Source: Oceanicola sp. D3 (GTDB lineage: Bacteria > Pseudomonadota > Alphaproteobacteria > Rhodobacterales > Rhodobacteraceae). Taken from it: a stretch of DNA of 64,000 bases. The DNA lies in the NCBI RefSeq assembly GCF_006351965.1, contig NZ_CP040932.1, forward strand, positions 3,472,001 to 3,536,000. The letters are read 5' to 3'. The notes under the pieces are model-generated. The model saw nothing but the letters and a program-made list of their open reading frames with translations. It did no database searches and was not told where the DNA came from. How positions within the stretch are numbered: position 1 is the stretch's first letter; each line of letters begins with the position of its first letter. The translations under genes and the position numbers were made by a program. Shown here in pieces: positions 24,844 to 34,231 of this stretch.

Positions 24844-24920
24844 GGGCCGACTGACCGCCGGTGCGGCGGCGCGAGGGTGGGCGGGTGGGGAGCGCCGGCG
24901 CGGCGGCGGTCAGTCGGCCC
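24844..24920. repeat. 17-bp inverted repeat spanning the end of the binding-protein gene
   Basis: GGGCCGACTGACCGCCG (24844-24860) and its exact reverse complement (24904-24920) flank 43 bp of very GC-rich DNA. The right arm covers the last codons and stop of the binding-protein gene. It lies between convergent genes and could terminate transcription from both sides, though without a T run. Confidence 0.7.
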
Positions 24921-26373
24921 AGCTCACCCCGGTGAGGTCATTGGCCTGGGTCGGGGCGTTCTCCCACAGACCCTCGATCTTGGCATTGGCCACACCCGTC
25001 TTGGGCAGCTGGAAGAGGTAGCCGTTGACGAAATCTTCCGCGATCTTGGTCTGCGCGGATTTCAGGATCTCCGAACGCGCATCCGGGCCGGTGGTGCCTT
25101 CGAGCAGGGTCATCATGCTTTTGAAGTCCGGGTCGGCATACTGAAAATAGTAGTCGTCGCGGGCGTAGATGTTGATGTCCATCGGCTCGGTATGGCTGAC
25201 AATGGTCAGGTCGAAATCACGGCCCTTGAACACCTGCTCCAGCCATTGCGCCCATTCCATGTTGGTGATCTCGGTTTCGATACCCACGTTGCGCAACTGG
25301 GCGGCGATGATCTCGCCACCGCGGCGGGCGTAGGCGGGGGGCGGCAGGGCGAGGCGCAGCTTCAGCCCCTCGGCCCCGGCTTCGGCCAGCAGCGCCTTGG
25401 ACGCCTCCGGGTCAAACTCCGACATTTCCATCAGGTCCACATAGTCCGGGTTATGCGGGGCGAAGTGGGTGCCGATGGGGGTGCCATAGCCGTTCATCGC
25501 GCCGTCGATGATGTCTTGCCGGTTGATCGCATGGGCGATGGCGTTGCGGACCTTCACGTTGTCGAGCGGCGGCTGGGCGTTGTTCATCGCCAGAATGGTC
25601 TCACCTTCGGTCGAGCCGATAATCACCTTGAACTGCGGGTTGCCCTCGAATTGCGGCAGGGTTTCCTGCGCGGGGAAGTTGGGGAAGGCATCGACATCGC
25701 CGGCCATCATGGCGGCGAAGGCGGCGTTGGGGTCAGAGATAAACTTGAAGGTGGCGCTGGCCAGCGCCGGGGCTTCGCCCCAGTAGTCGGCATTGCGCGT
25801 CAGGCTCACATGGTCGCCCTGCACCCATTCGGAAAAGGTGAAGGGGCCGGTGCCAACGGGCTTGGTGGCAAGCTCGGCGGCACTTTCCTCGCCCACCATC
25901 ACCGCATCGCCCCATGCCATCTTGAAGGGGAAGGCGCCATCGGGCTGGCTGAGGGTTACGGTTACGGTGGTCGGGTTTACCGCTTCGACGCTTTCGATCC
26001 CGGCAAACAGCGCCTTCTGGGCGTTGGTGCTGTCTTCGGCGCGGGCGCGGTTGAGCGAGAACACGACATCATCGGCGTTGAAGGCGGTGCCGTCGTGGAA
26101 GGTGACGCCCTCCTGCAGGGTGAAGGTGTAGCTGGTGCCATCGTCCGAGACCTCCCAGCTTTTGGCCAGCGCGGGCACCACCGAGCCATCGGCGGCAAAG
26201 CGGGTGAGGCCTTCGAAGACGTTGGCATAAACCACCTCGTCGATGGCCGCCGCCGCGCCGCCTGTCGGGTCGAGGTTTGGCGGCTCGAGCACCATGCCGA
26301 GGGTGATGCTGTCTTGCGCCAGCGCGGGCGTGGCGAGGAGCGTGGCGGCGAGAAGGGTTGTGCGAAGGGTCAT
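24910..26373 (-). CDS. ABC transporter substrate-binding protein, family 5 (peptide type)
   Basis: This 487-residue periplasmic protein has a signal peptide (MTLRTTLLAATLLATPALA, cleaved before QDSI) and the SBP_bac_5 fold used for oligopeptides, opines and similar solutes. The N-terminal LEPPNLDPTGGAAAAIDEVVYANVFEGLTRF and central KPVGTGPFTFSEW are characteristic. No permease or ATPase genes lie beside it; its minus-strand partners are an M20 deacylase and a BCCT carrier. It may serve a transporter encoded elsewhere. Confidence 0.9.
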   Translation of the reverse strand: MTLRTTLLAATLLATPALAQDSITLGMVLEPPNLDPTGGAAAAIDEVVYANVFEGLTRFAADGSVVPALAKSWEVSDDGTSYTFTLQEGVTFHDGTAFNADDVVFSLNRARAEDSTNAQKALFAGIESVEAVNPTTVTVTLSQPDGAFPFKMAWGDAVMVGEESAAELATKPVGTGPFTFSEWVQGDHVSLTRNADYWGEAPALASATFKFISDPNAAFAAMMAGDVDAFPNFPAQETLPQFEGNPQFKVIIGSTEGETILAMNNAQPPLDNVKVRNAIAHAINRQDIIDGAMNGYGTPIGTHFAPHNPDYVDLMEMSEFDPEASKALLAEAGAEGLKLRLALPPPAYARRGGEIIAAQLRNVGIETEITNMEWAQWLEQVFKGRDFDLTIVSHTEPMDINIYARDDYYFQYADPDFKSMMTLLEGTTGPDARSEILKSAQTKIAEDFVNGYLFQLPKTGVANAKIEGLWENAPTQANDLTGVSWAD

Positions 26374-26439
26374 GGGGCTGGAGCCTCCCTGGGTGGTTTC
26401 CTTGAGGTTAACCGGCCCAAGCGCGGCTGCATAGGCGGT

Positions 26440-27726
26440 TTAGCGGGCAAGCAACTCGGCCAGCACGAGGGCCATGACGCTGGCGCTGTCGACCATATCC
26501 TGCACGCCGACCCATTCGTCGGGCTGGTGGGCGAGGTCGAGAATGCCGGGGCCGTAGGCGATGCAGTTGGAGAGCTTGCCGATGCGGTCGATGTGCTTTT
26601 GGTCGTAGGTGCCGGGGCTGACGACGTAATCGGGCTGGCGGGAGAGCACCTTTTCGATCGCTGCCGCCGTGGTGCGCACGATGGGGGCATCTTCGGGGGC
26701 CATGGTGGGCTGCACCTCGAAGAGATCGCGGATTTCGTAGGTAAAGCTGGGGCGCGCGGCTTTGACCTTTTCCATCAGCGCCGTGACCTCGCCTTTTACC
26801 TCGGCGAGCTCTTCCTCGATGAGGAAGCGCCTGTCGATCACGATGCGGCAGCTGTCGGGCACGCAGGGCGCGGGCAGGCCGGTGTAATCTGCCGGGTGGT
26901 CGGCCTCGCCGCCGTGGATCGAGTTGATGTTGAGCGTGCTTTCGCGGGCACCTTCGGGCACCACCGGCATTTCGGTGTGCTTGGTGGCGAGCAGCGGAAA
27001 GAGCGTGGCCTCCATCTCCGCCAGCACGGCGCCCATGTGGCGCACCGCGGAGTCTCCGAGGAAGGGCATGGAGCCGTGGGCGATGCGACCGAAAGTTTCG
27101 ATCTCAGCCCACCAGACGCCGCGATGGCCAAGGCAGATGCGGTCCTTGTTCAGCGGCTCGGGGATGATGACGTGCTGCACCCGCTCGGGGCTGAACCAGC
27201 CGCGCTCGGCGAGGTAGGCCACGCCGCCGTAGCCGCCGGATTCCTCATCCGCCGTTGCGGAGATTTCGACCGCGCCGGAGAAGTCGGGGCAGGTTTCGAG
27301 GAAGGCCTCGACGGCGATGATGGAAGCAGCGAGACCGCCTTTCATGTCGCAGGAGCCACGGCCATAGAGCTTGCCGTCTTTCACCTCGCCGCCAAAGGGG
27401 TCGACCGTCCAGCCGCGGCCCACCTCCACAACGTCATGGTGAGAGTTGAAATGCACGCACTCCCCTGCCCGCTTGCCCTCGCGGCGGGCGACCATGTTCC
27501 AGCGCGGATACTCTGTGCTGTCGGCGGGGGCGCCCTCGGCGCGGATCATCTCCACCTCGAAGCCCTGCTTGCCGAGGCGTTCGGCGAGGTAGGAGCAAAT
27601 GGCGCGGTAGTGCTGGCCGGGCGGGTTGAGCGTGGGGATTTGCACGAGGTCGCGGCAGAGCGCCACCAGCTCACCCTCGCGGGCGCGGATGGCATCGGTA
27701 AGTCGGGCGTCGAGATCGGCTGGCAT
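26440..27726 (-). CDS. M20 family deacylase (ArgE/DapE type)
   Basis: This 428-residue cytoplasmic metallohydrolase belongs to the ArgE/DapE group that removes N-acyl groups from amino acids. Metal and catalytic motifs are in place: FNSHHDVV, GRGSCDMKGGLAA and TADEESGGYG with the catalytic Glu pair. The late VSPGTYDQKHIDR and GPGILDLAHQPDEWV complete the site. It sits 46 bp downstream of a BCCT carrier gene and 66 bp upstream of the peptide-type binding protein gene, so an imported acylated solute is a likely substrate. The exact substrate is not known. Confidence 0.9.
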   Translation of the reverse strand: MPADLDARLTDAIRAREGELVALCRDLVQIPTLNPPGQHYRAICSYLAERLGKQGFEVEMIRAEGAPADSTEYPRWNMVARREGKRAGECVHFNSHHDVVEVGRGWTVDPFGGEVKDGKLYGRGSCDMKGGLAASIIAVEAFLETCPDFSGAVEISATADEESGGYGGVAYLAERGWFSPERVQHVIIPEPLNKDRICLGHRGVWWAEIETFGRIAHGSMPFLGDSAVRHMGAVLAEMEATLFPLLATKHTEMPVVPEGARESTLNINSIHGGEADHPADYTGLPAPCVPDSCRIVIDRRFLIEEELAEVKGEVTALMEKVKAARPSFTYEIRDLFEVQPTMAPEDAPIVRTTAAAIEKVLSRQPDYVVSPGTYDQKHIDRIGKLSNCIAYGPGILDLAHQPDEWVGVQDMVDSASVMALVLAELLAR

Positions 27727-27772
27727 GGCGGCAGGTTAGGCAGATCGACCTGCCGCCACAACGCCCGATCTC

Positions 27773-29473
27773 CTACTCGGCCGGTGCGGGGCGCTCAGGC
27801 GTGCGCCCGGCGGTGCTGCGGGCGTCGATCTCCACGTCATCTTCGGGGTGAAAGGCCTCCAGCTCGGGGCGGGTGCCGATGTTGATGTGGTCGATCTCCT
27901 CCTCCGCGAAGCCCCGGATCAACGATGGGATCATCATGCAGACCAGCACGAAAATCGGCAGGCCGACCACGGTGATGACCTGTTGCAGCGCCGTCAGCCC
28001 CGCCTCACCGGCGAGGATGATGAGCATGGCGGCCACCAGCCCCTCGGCGGCGCCCCAGAACACCCTCTGACCGACCGGGCCGGGGGTGGGCTTGCCGGTG
28101 CAGAGCATGTCGACCACCAGCGAGGCGCTATCGGACGAGGTGGCAAAGAAGATCGCCACGATCACCACGGCGAAGCCCTGAATGAACTCGGTGAAGGGGA
28201 AGTGCTCGAAGAAGGCGAACATGGCCAGCGGCACCGACTCGGCCACGGCGGCGCTGATCTCGCCCGCGCCCTCGCCCAGCGAGGCCCGTGCGGCCAGCCC
28301 CAGCCCGTCAAACTCCATCGCCTGCCAGCCGAAGATGGAGAACCAGACGAGGGTGAAGAGCGAGGGCGCGAGCAGCACGCCGAAGACGAACTCGCGGATG
28401 GTGCGCCCGCGCGAGATGCGCGCCACGAAGAGGCCGATGAAGGGCGACCAGGTGACTGTCCAGGCCCAGTAGAACACCGTCCAGCTGCCCTGCCAGCCCC
28501 ATGGCGGGTTGTCGGGGTTTTCGTTGGCGAGCATGTCGTTCCAGAACATCAGGTGCGGCAGGTTCTCGAAGTAGAGGCCGAAGGTTTCGACGATGCCGCG
28601 CAGCAGGAAGAGCGTGGAGCCGAAGACGAGGACGAAGATCATCAGCCCCACGGCCATGCCGATGTTGAGGTTGGAGAGCACCTTCACGCCCTTGTCGAGG
28701 CCGACGACGATGGAGCCAACGGCGACCACGGTGAGCACGGCAAGGATCGTGACCTGCACACCCGGCCCGGTGCCCGAGCCGGTGAGCGCATCGAGGCCCG
28801 CCGCGATCTGGCTGGAGCCGAGGCCAAGGGAGACGGCCACGCCAAAGAGCGTGCCGAGGATGGAGGCTATATCAATCGCCTTGCCGATGGGGCCGTGAAT
28901 GCCCTCGCGCAGCAGCGGGTAGAACACGGAGCTCACCCGCACGGGAAGCTCGTAACGGTTGATGAAATAGGCAAAGGCCAAGCCCGGCAGCGCGAAGATC
29001 GCCCATGTGTGCAGGCCGAGGTGGTAGATGGCGATGGAGATGGCATCCTGCGCCGCCTCCTCGCTGTGGGGCGCAACGCCCGGCAGCGGCGGATTGGCGA
29101 AATGGGAGATTGGCTCGGCCACGCCCCAGAACATCAGCACGGTGCCGATGCCGCCGGCAAAGAGCATCGTGAACCAGCTGAGGTTGGTATACTCGGGCCG
29201 CGAGCCCTTTGGCCCTAGGCGGATGTGCCCGTGCCGCGAGCAGGCCGCCCAGATCAGGAAGCCCAGCCAGACATTGACGCCGAGGATGAAGAACCAGCCG
29301 AGGTTGGTGACGATCCACGCCCGCCCCGCTGCGAAGAAATCGCCAATGGGATCGGGCGCGATGACCAGCGCGAGCACGAAAAGCAGGGTCAGCCCTGCGG
29401 AGACAAAAAAGATCGTCGGATCGGTGCGCAGGCCAAGGCGGCTGGCTAGCTGGTGCAAGGATTTGTCTCCCAT
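27773..29473 (-). CDS. BCCT family transporter
   Basis: This 566-residue inner-membrane protein is a betaine/choline/carnitine-type secondary transporter with about twelve helices. Diagnostic segments include NLGWFFILGVNVWLGFLIW near the start, WGVAEPISHFANPP, and WTVFYWAWTVTWSPFIGLFVARISRGRTIREF, which carries the aromatic box. A short acidic C-terminal tail follows the last helix. It is the first gene of a minus-strand set with the M20 deacylase and a binding protein. BCCT proteins import trimethylammonium osmolytes or carbon sources; the solute here is open. Confidence 0.94.
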   Translation of the reverse strand: MGDKSLHQLASRLGLRTDPTIFFVSAGLTLLFVLALVIAPDPIGDFFAAGRAWIVTNLGWFFILGVNVWLGFLIWAACSRHGHIRLGPKGSRPEYTNLSWFTMLFAGGIGTVLMFWGVAEPISHFANPPLPGVAPHSEEAAQDAISIAIYHLGLHTWAIFALPGLAFAYFINRYELPVRVSSVFYPLLREGIHGPIGKAIDIASILGTLFGVAVSLGLGSSQIAAGLDALTGSGTGPGVQVTILAVLTVVAVGSIVVGLDKGVKVLSNLNIGMAVGLMIFVLVFGSTLFLLRGIVETFGLYFENLPHLMFWNDMLANENPDNPPWGWQGSWTVFYWAWTVTWSPFIGLFVARISRGRTIREFVFGVLLAPSLFTLVWFSIFGWQAMEFDGLGLAARASLGEGAGEISAAVAESVPLAMFAFFEHFPFTEFIQGFAVVIVAIFFATSSDSASLVVDMLCTGKPTPGPVGQRVFWGAAEGLVAAMLIILAGEAGLTALQQVITVVGLPIFVLVCMMIPSLIRGFAEEEIDHINIGTRPELEAFHPEDDVEIDARSTAGRTPERPAPAE

Positions 29474-29585
29474 TTGTGTTCACGCGTTACGCAACCAACG
29501 GGAGAACGGCGCAGATGTTCCGGAATTCTTGGGCCATCGCCCTGCAAATGCCCCCGAAATGACCGCATTTGGCGCGTGACGATGC

Positions 29586-29602
29586 TTAACAAAACGCGTT
29601 AA
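29586..29602. promoter_or_regulatory. TTAAC-N7-GTTAA palindrome upstream of the coiled-coil operon
   Basis: A 5-bp inverted repeat with 7-bp spacing lies 45 bp before the coiled-coil gene start and 113 bp before the BCCT gene start. It could be an operator for either. It resembles a CtrA site only loosely, since the direct TTAA elements are 9 bp apart. Confidence 0.3.
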
Positions 29603-29646
29603 AACCCCCACATAAGCCCCAGCACCATATGATTTGAGGACGCGAA

Positions 29647-30723
29647 ATGGCTGATTTTGATGCGATGATCGAGAAATCCCAGGCCCAGGTGGCCGAGACC
29701 CAGGGCAAGATCCAGGAGCTTTCGAGCCGGATCGAGAGTGCCCGCCAGAAAATGGCCGAGGGGCAGGACATCCAGCTCGACATCGAAAACGCCACGCTGG
29801 AAGACGTGCACCAGCACACCGAGCTGATGAACGCCAATATCGCCGAGCTCATCATGGGCCTCGATGACGTGACGACGGGGTTCTCCGAGGACTTCTCGGA
29901 AATCCGCGACAAGACCGGCTGGGAAAGCTTCGTCGGCATCTTCTCCAAAGGCAAATCCGAGAGCCTGCGGCAGGAGCGCATCCGCACCGCCAACATCGAC
30001 GACAAGTTGCAGGATCTCATCAGCAAGTCCGACGTGATCGTGAAGCTGCTCGAAAACCAGCTGATCGTGCTGAACGGCGAGAAGGAAAAGGTGGAGGCCA
30101 ACCTTTCCACCACGCTGGACGAGCGCGAGGCCACGGTGGGTGAGCTGGAAGCGCTCAGGGCCGAGATTTCGGCGATGGACCCGAAGATCATCGAGCTGGA
30201 AAACAAGATCAGCGTCGAACAGGACGCCGCCGAGCGCACCAAACTGGAAACCGAGCTGGCCGAGCTGAACGCCAAGTACAACGAGCAGGTGCAGCAGGAG
30301 CAGGTGAAGCTGGCCAAGAGCCAGACGCTGGAGCGCTACATCGAGAAGGGCAAAACCTGGGTCGACTCGCTGCAAAATCAGGCCGCGACCCAGATGGTGC
30401 TGATCAACAAGCTGCAGACAGACACCAAGCAGCGGGTTGTGCTCTATGATGCGCTCACCAAGTCGCTGAAGACCGCCCAGCAGCAGGACGTGGCCCACCG
30501 GATCAACGAGATCGGGGTGAAGACCGACCAGGAGGCGCAGGCCGCCATGGCGGGCATCGGCGCGGCCACCAACCAGCGGATGGCCGACATGATGGAAGCG
30601 CACGAAGATCACATGGTCTTTGCCCGCAAGGTGCTGGAGCAGAAGGCCAAGGCCGACGAACGCTTTGCCCGCCGCTTCGAGAAGATCGTGGAGAAGCACG
30701 ACAAGAATATTTACGGGGCGTAG
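29647..30723 (+). CDS. long coiled-coil protein, first gene of an uncharacterised operon
   Basis: The 358-residue product is almost entirely alpha-helical and charged, with heptad-like repeats across residues 1-70, 105-260 and 280-350. It has no signal peptide or membrane segment. I do not recognise a firm family. The LERYIEKGKTWVDSL ... VVLYDALTKSLKTAQQQDV stretch is faintly like TelA-type coiled-coil proteins, but not enough to assign. It starts a run of co-directional, mostly overlapping genes including an AAA+ ATPase, so it may be that ATPase's scaffold or partner. Confidence 0.75.
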   Translation: MADFDAMIEKSQAQVAETQGKIQELSSRIESARQKMAEGQDIQLDIENATLEDVHQHTELMNANIAELIMGLDDVTTGFSEDFSEIRDKTGWESFVGIFSKGKSESLRQERIRTANIDDKLQDLISKSDVIVKLLENQLIVLNGEKEKVEANLSTTLDEREATVGELEALRAEISAMDPKIIELENKISVEQDAAERTKLETELAELNAKYNEQVQQEQVKLAKSQTLERYIEKGKTWVDSLQNQAATQMVLINKLQTDTKQRVVLYDALTKSLKTAQQQDVAHRINEIGVKTDQEAQAAMAGIGAATNQRMADMMEAHEDHMVFARKVLEQKAKADERFARRFEKIVEKHDKNIYGA

Positions 30724-31098
30724 GTGCGGTTTCGCACGCAACAGATCATCACCATCTGCCTCGGCATAGGCATTCTGGCTGCGGTCGGTAGTGGCCTGAT
30801 CGAGGATCGGCAAAGTCTGTACGTCGAAGCGGAAATTGAAAATGATACCACCCAGATCGACTATGTGTTCATTGGCGGAACTCTCTTGTGGGTAGCTTTC
30901 GCTCGTTGGCTGTATCGAAGCATGTGGTTTGCCAGCGCCGTATCGCCTCTGGATAAACCGCCGGGAGCCTTTCGACGTGCAACTTTCGGACAGGGCTGGA
31001 CGGAGCGATCCATCTTTCGCGACGGCAAGAAAGCGGCCCAAAGACGTTGGATCTGTAATGTCGACGAAAACGGAAACGATCTGGACAGGCGACAATGA
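30724..31098 (+). CDS. small two-helix membrane protein
   Basis: The 124-residue product begins with GTG immediately after the stop of the coiled-coil gene and ends in a 4-bp ATGA overlap with the next gene, which argues that it is real. Hydrophobic helices lie at about residues 7-25 and 44-65, separated by an acidic loop (EDRQSLYVEAEIENDTTQ). The C-terminal 60 residues are basic and presumably cytoplasmic. Base composition is slightly less GC-rich than its neighbours. No family recognised. Confidence 0.6.
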   Translation: MRFRTQQIITICLGIGILAAVGSGLIEDRQSLYVEAEIENDTTQIDYVFIGGTLLWVAFARWLYRSMWFASAVSPLDKPPGAFRRATFGQGWTERSIFRDGKKAAQRRWICNVDENGNDLDRRQ

Positions 31099-32225
31099 CT
31101 GACGCCAAGAAAGCCCTCACCGCCGACCACGCGCAGCTTTCGGATGAATTCGCCACGCGGCGGTATTTTTCGAAGTTCGACGCGATCACCGGCCATCTGG
31201 CCAAGGTGGCGGCGGCGATGGAGGTGGAGGGCAGCCTGACGAAGCCTGAGGTGACGATCCTCGGGCGTTACATCCGTGGGCTGGCCAATGCCTTTGCGGC
31301 GCTGGGCAACAAGTATCTGCTGACGGGGCGCGAGGGCACGCCTTTTGGCAAGCTGGATTTTGACCGCAGCGAGAGCGGCTTTCCGGTGTTTCAGGAAATG
31401 CTGACAATGGCGGTGGATGCCCAGCAGGCCGAGCGGCACCTGCGGGGCATGCCTTCGGCGGCGGAGCTGAAGGACGACATGATCCGCCAGATCGTGGGCG
31501 AGCTGACGATTCCGACCAAGCTGCAATACGCGATGGCGCAGCGCTTCTACTACGAGGCGCTGACCGAGGGTGATATCTTTTGGGCGCGCAACGACCCCGA
31601 GGCGCTGTGGCAGCGCAGCGAGGGCGAGCGGCGTGTTTTTCTGATCCATTGGGCGATTTTCGACAGCCAGGTGAACCTGCCGGTGATCTACCTGATGGAA
31701 TGCGAGGACTCGGGCCGCACCAGCCTGCCCAAAGACGAGCGGCGCTGGCCGAGCGCGCAGGCGCATTTGATGGCGCAGAGCTTCTCTGGCCTGAAGCTGC
31801 TGACCATCGCGCAGGGGTTTGATCAAGACTTCGACGATCTGCACCCCAAGCGCATCCGGCGCTTCCACGTGGGGCCGATGTATTCCTCCGCCTACACGGT
31901 GCAATCGGGGCCGCTCTGCGAGGTGCTGGCCGAGGCGAAGGCACCGCAGGGGCAGGATTGGGCGCTGGCCTGGACCGAGGAAGAGCTGGTGAGCGAACGG
32001 GTGCGCACGGAGAAGGCCGGGTGGTTCTCATCCGTCGAGCGCGAGATCTTCACGCTTGATCCGTTTTCCGGCCGGGGGGCCGACACCGGGGCGACGCGCA
32101 CGGAGCGGTCGATCATCATGCCGGAGCGGCCCTATCAGGTGCTCGCCGAGAAGAACCCGCCGGGGTTTTCCGGCGTGCGGAAGTTCGTGGTGAGCCCCGG
32201 GGGCCGGGTGTTTTCCTACAGATAG
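31095..32225 (+). CDS. uncharacterised 376-aa operon protein
   Basis: The product is a soluble protein with no signal peptide or membrane helix. A helical first half (1-170) is followed by a mixed alpha/beta part with EGERRVFLIHWAIFDSQVNLPVIYLMECEDSG and a C-terminal FSGVRKFVVSPGGRVFSY. I do not recognise a domain. It overlaps the preceding membrane-protein gene by 4 bp and lies 68 bp upstream of the AAA+ ATPase gene. Its fixed place in the cluster suggests it works with the ATPase and coiled-coil protein. Confidence 0.75.
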   Translation: MTDAKKALTADHAQLSDEFATRRYFSKFDAITGHLAKVAAAMEVEGSLTKPEVTILGRYIRGLANAFAALGNKYLLTGREGTPFGKLDFDRSESGFPVFQEMLTMAVDAQQAERHLRGMPSAAELKDDMIRQIVGELTIPTKLQYAMAQRFYYEALTEGDIFWARNDPEALWQRSEGERRVFLIHWAIFDSQVNLPVIYLMECEDSGRTSLPKDERRWPSAQAHLMAQSFSGLKLLTIAQGFDQDFDDLHPKRIRRFHVGPMYSSAYTVQSGPLCEVLAEAKAPQGQDWALAWTEEELVSERVRTEKAGWFSSVEREIFTLDPFSGRGADTGATRTERSIIMPERPYQVLAEKNPPGFSGVRKFVVSPGGRVFSYR

Positions 32226-32243
32226 AGTTTGGGCCTCCGGCGG

Positions 32244-32265
32244 GGATATTTCCGGCAGGAAGATG
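32244..32265 (+). repeat. interspersed 22-bp motif, copy 2 (divergent)
   Basis: Reads GGATATTTCC then GGCAGGAAGATG, in the 68-bp gap before the AAA+ gene. It is the least conserved of the four copies. Confidence 0.5.
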
Positions 32266-32293
32266 GGGCCGGGTTTTGAGAAGGATTTGAACG

Positions 32294-34231
32294 ATGAGCC
32301 TTTCAGCCAATGAGATGGAGCTTCGGGAAGAGGAGATCCGCAAGCATTACGAGGCGGCGGCCGAGATGCTGGAAGGGATCGACCACACGCCCCGGATTGC
32401 CAAGCCCAAGGAGGCGGCGGCAGCGCCCGAGCGCTCGTCCGGCATCGGCACGCGGCGGCGGTTTCGCTCGACGACGCCGGGACTGGTGACACGCTCGACG
32501 GCCCGGCCCGAGGGCGTGCGGCTGGTTGAGCGGATCGAGACGGCGGATGATGGTGACCCGCTGGTGTCTCCCACGCAGGCCACGGTGCTGCACGGGCTGC
32601 GCCGGGCGGTGGCGATTGCGCTGGCGACGGGCGAGGCGCTTTCTGAGGCGACCGGGCTGGTGGAGCTGAAGAAGGAGAACCTCGAGGGCCGCTTGCCCGA
32701 GACCCGCAAGGCGGAGTTTGGCGAGCTACTGGCCGCCGAGGCGCTGGCGGTGATGTATTCCTTCGGCAATGCGACGAGCTTTTTGCTCGCCCCCTCGGCC
32801 AGCGAGGCCAGCGTGGAGATTGGCGCGGTGGAAGAGGTGCTGACCGACAACGCCCCCCTCGCCCTGCACGGCTGCCTCTGGGAGCTGGATCAGGAGCTGG
32901 CGACCTTTGCCGACGAGGAGCCAAAGCTGGTGGCCACGGTGATGGCCTATGCCGAGCAACTGATGGAGAAGGTGGCGCTGCGGGGTCAGTCCGCCCCCCG
33001 GATGGAGGCCTTTACCGGCGCGAAGTATCGCGTGGAGGCCGATGACCTGACGATTGCCGGCTTCACCCCGGCGCGGAAGGCCAAAGGCAGCACGCTGGTG
33101 ATGCAGTTCAAGAAGCCCAACGAGGTGGTGGGCAACCATATCGCCAAGTATCAGGCGATGCGCTTGGCGAAGATGATCATGGCCTATGACTTCGAGCGCA
33201 AGCTGAACCCCTTTGTCGAGCTTGGCGGCTTCATCTTCACCTTCATGGGCGATGGTGCGCCGGGCACGGGAAAGACGACGCTGATCCAGATGATGGCCGG
33301 GTTGGTGAGCGAATATTGCGGTGTGGCGGGCTATCCGTTCCGCTACCAGAACTTCGGCATCGACAATATCGACAGCTATCAGGGCAAGTCGGGGCAGAAC
33401 GCGAAGGCGTTTATCAACAACGTGCTGGACCCGGGCGTGATCGGCTTTGGCACGGTGGATGATATCGACCAGATCGCGGGCAAGCGGGGCGACCGGCAGA
33501 GTTCTGCGGGCCAGCAGGAGGTGACGGCGGTGCTGATGGAGGCTTTTGCGGGGGCCAACACGGTGGTGCGCGGCAATTGCACCTTTGGCATGTTCTCGAA
33601 CTACCCGGAGAACGTGGATGACGCATTGCGGCAGCGGGCCGGGGCGCGGTTTCTCGTCGACGGGCCGCAGACGCGGGAGGATTACATCGACATCCTCTAC
33701 CTGCTGATGGGCAAGAACCACGACCTGCCGCTGGGCGATCACGAGGCCTATGCCGCGCAAGAGATCAAGAAGGCGGTGTCGGCCAGCTTCGAGGGGCATA
33801 GCAAGCCCCACGAGGAGGGGTTGCTGGTGGTGTATGAGAAGGTGCGCGGCGAGATCGGCGAGCTGGACACGATTGCCAAGGTGGGGCGCTATCTGAAGGC
33901 GATTCAGGAGGCGGATGAGCGGTTTACCGGCCGGGCGATCAAGAACATCACCGACGCTGTGAAGGTGCGCGCGATGGACTTTGAGCTGCCGGATGAATGG
34001 ATGGAGGAGCCGGAGCTGTTCCTGTTCAAGCCCTATGACGAGAAGCTGGGGATGGTCAGCGAGTTGCGCCAGCCGATCACCATGGAGATGGTGATTCAGG
34101 AGGTGAACCGCTACGCGGATAGCGAGTTCCGCTACGCCGACAAGTCGGACGAGGTGGCGATTGCGAATATGGTGCGCGACTTCGGGCGGCAGGAGGAGGC
34201 GAAGAAGAGGTATTTGGAGGGGAAGGGGTGA
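32294..34231 (+). CDS. AAA+ family ATPase of the coiled-coil operon
   Basis: This 645-residue protein has an N-terminal helical part (1-50), a basic low-complexity linker, a helical domain (about 95-240) and a single AAA+ module. Walker A is GAPGTGKTT (about 321-329), Walker B is VIGFGTVDDID (about 382-392). A sensor-1-like FSNYPE and arginine-rich DDALRQRAGARF follow near 435-453. The C-terminal 180 residues are helical. There is no protease or nuclease domain, so it probably remodels a partner. GTGA overlaps the next gene. Confidence 0.88.
   Translation: MSLSANEMELREEEIRKHYEAAAEMLEGIDHTPRIAKPKEAAAAPERSSGIGTRRRFRSTTPGLVTRSTARPEGVRLVERIETADDGDPLVSPTQATVLHGLRRAVAIALATGEALSEATGLVELKKENLEGRLPETRKAEFGELLAAEALAVMYSFGNATSFLLAPSASEASVEIGAVEEVLTDNAPLALHGCLWELDQELATFADEEPKLVATVMAYAEQLMEKVALRGQSAPRMEAFTGAKYRVEADDLTIAGFTPARKAKGSTLVMQFKKPNEVVGNHIAKYQAMRLAKMIMAYDFERKLNPFVELGGFIFTFMGDGAPGTGKTTLIQMMAGLVSEYCGVAGYPFRYQNFGIDNIDSYQGKSGQNAKAFINNVLDPGVIGFGTVDDIDQIAGKRGDRQSSAGQQEVTAVLMEAFAGANTVVRGNCTFGMFSNYPENVDDALRQRAGARFLVDGPQTREDYIDILYLLMGKNHDLPLGDHEAYAAQEIKKAVSASFEGHSKPHEEGLLVVYEKVRGEIGELDTIAKVGRYLKAIQEADERFTGRAIKNITDAVKVRAMDFELPDEWMEEPELFLFKPYDEKLGMVSELRQPITMEMVIQEVNRYADSEFRYADKSDEVAIANMVRDFGRQEEAKKRYLEGKG

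Noticed and set aside
24877-27885. 1002-codon plus-strand open frame opposite the binding-protein and M20 genes
   Set aside because: It is the antisense shadow of two well-supported genes; its product is His/Gly/Val-rich without motifs.
29586-29602. CtrA binding site
   Set aside because: The consensus is TTAA-N7-TTAA; here the TTAA elements are separated by 9 bp.
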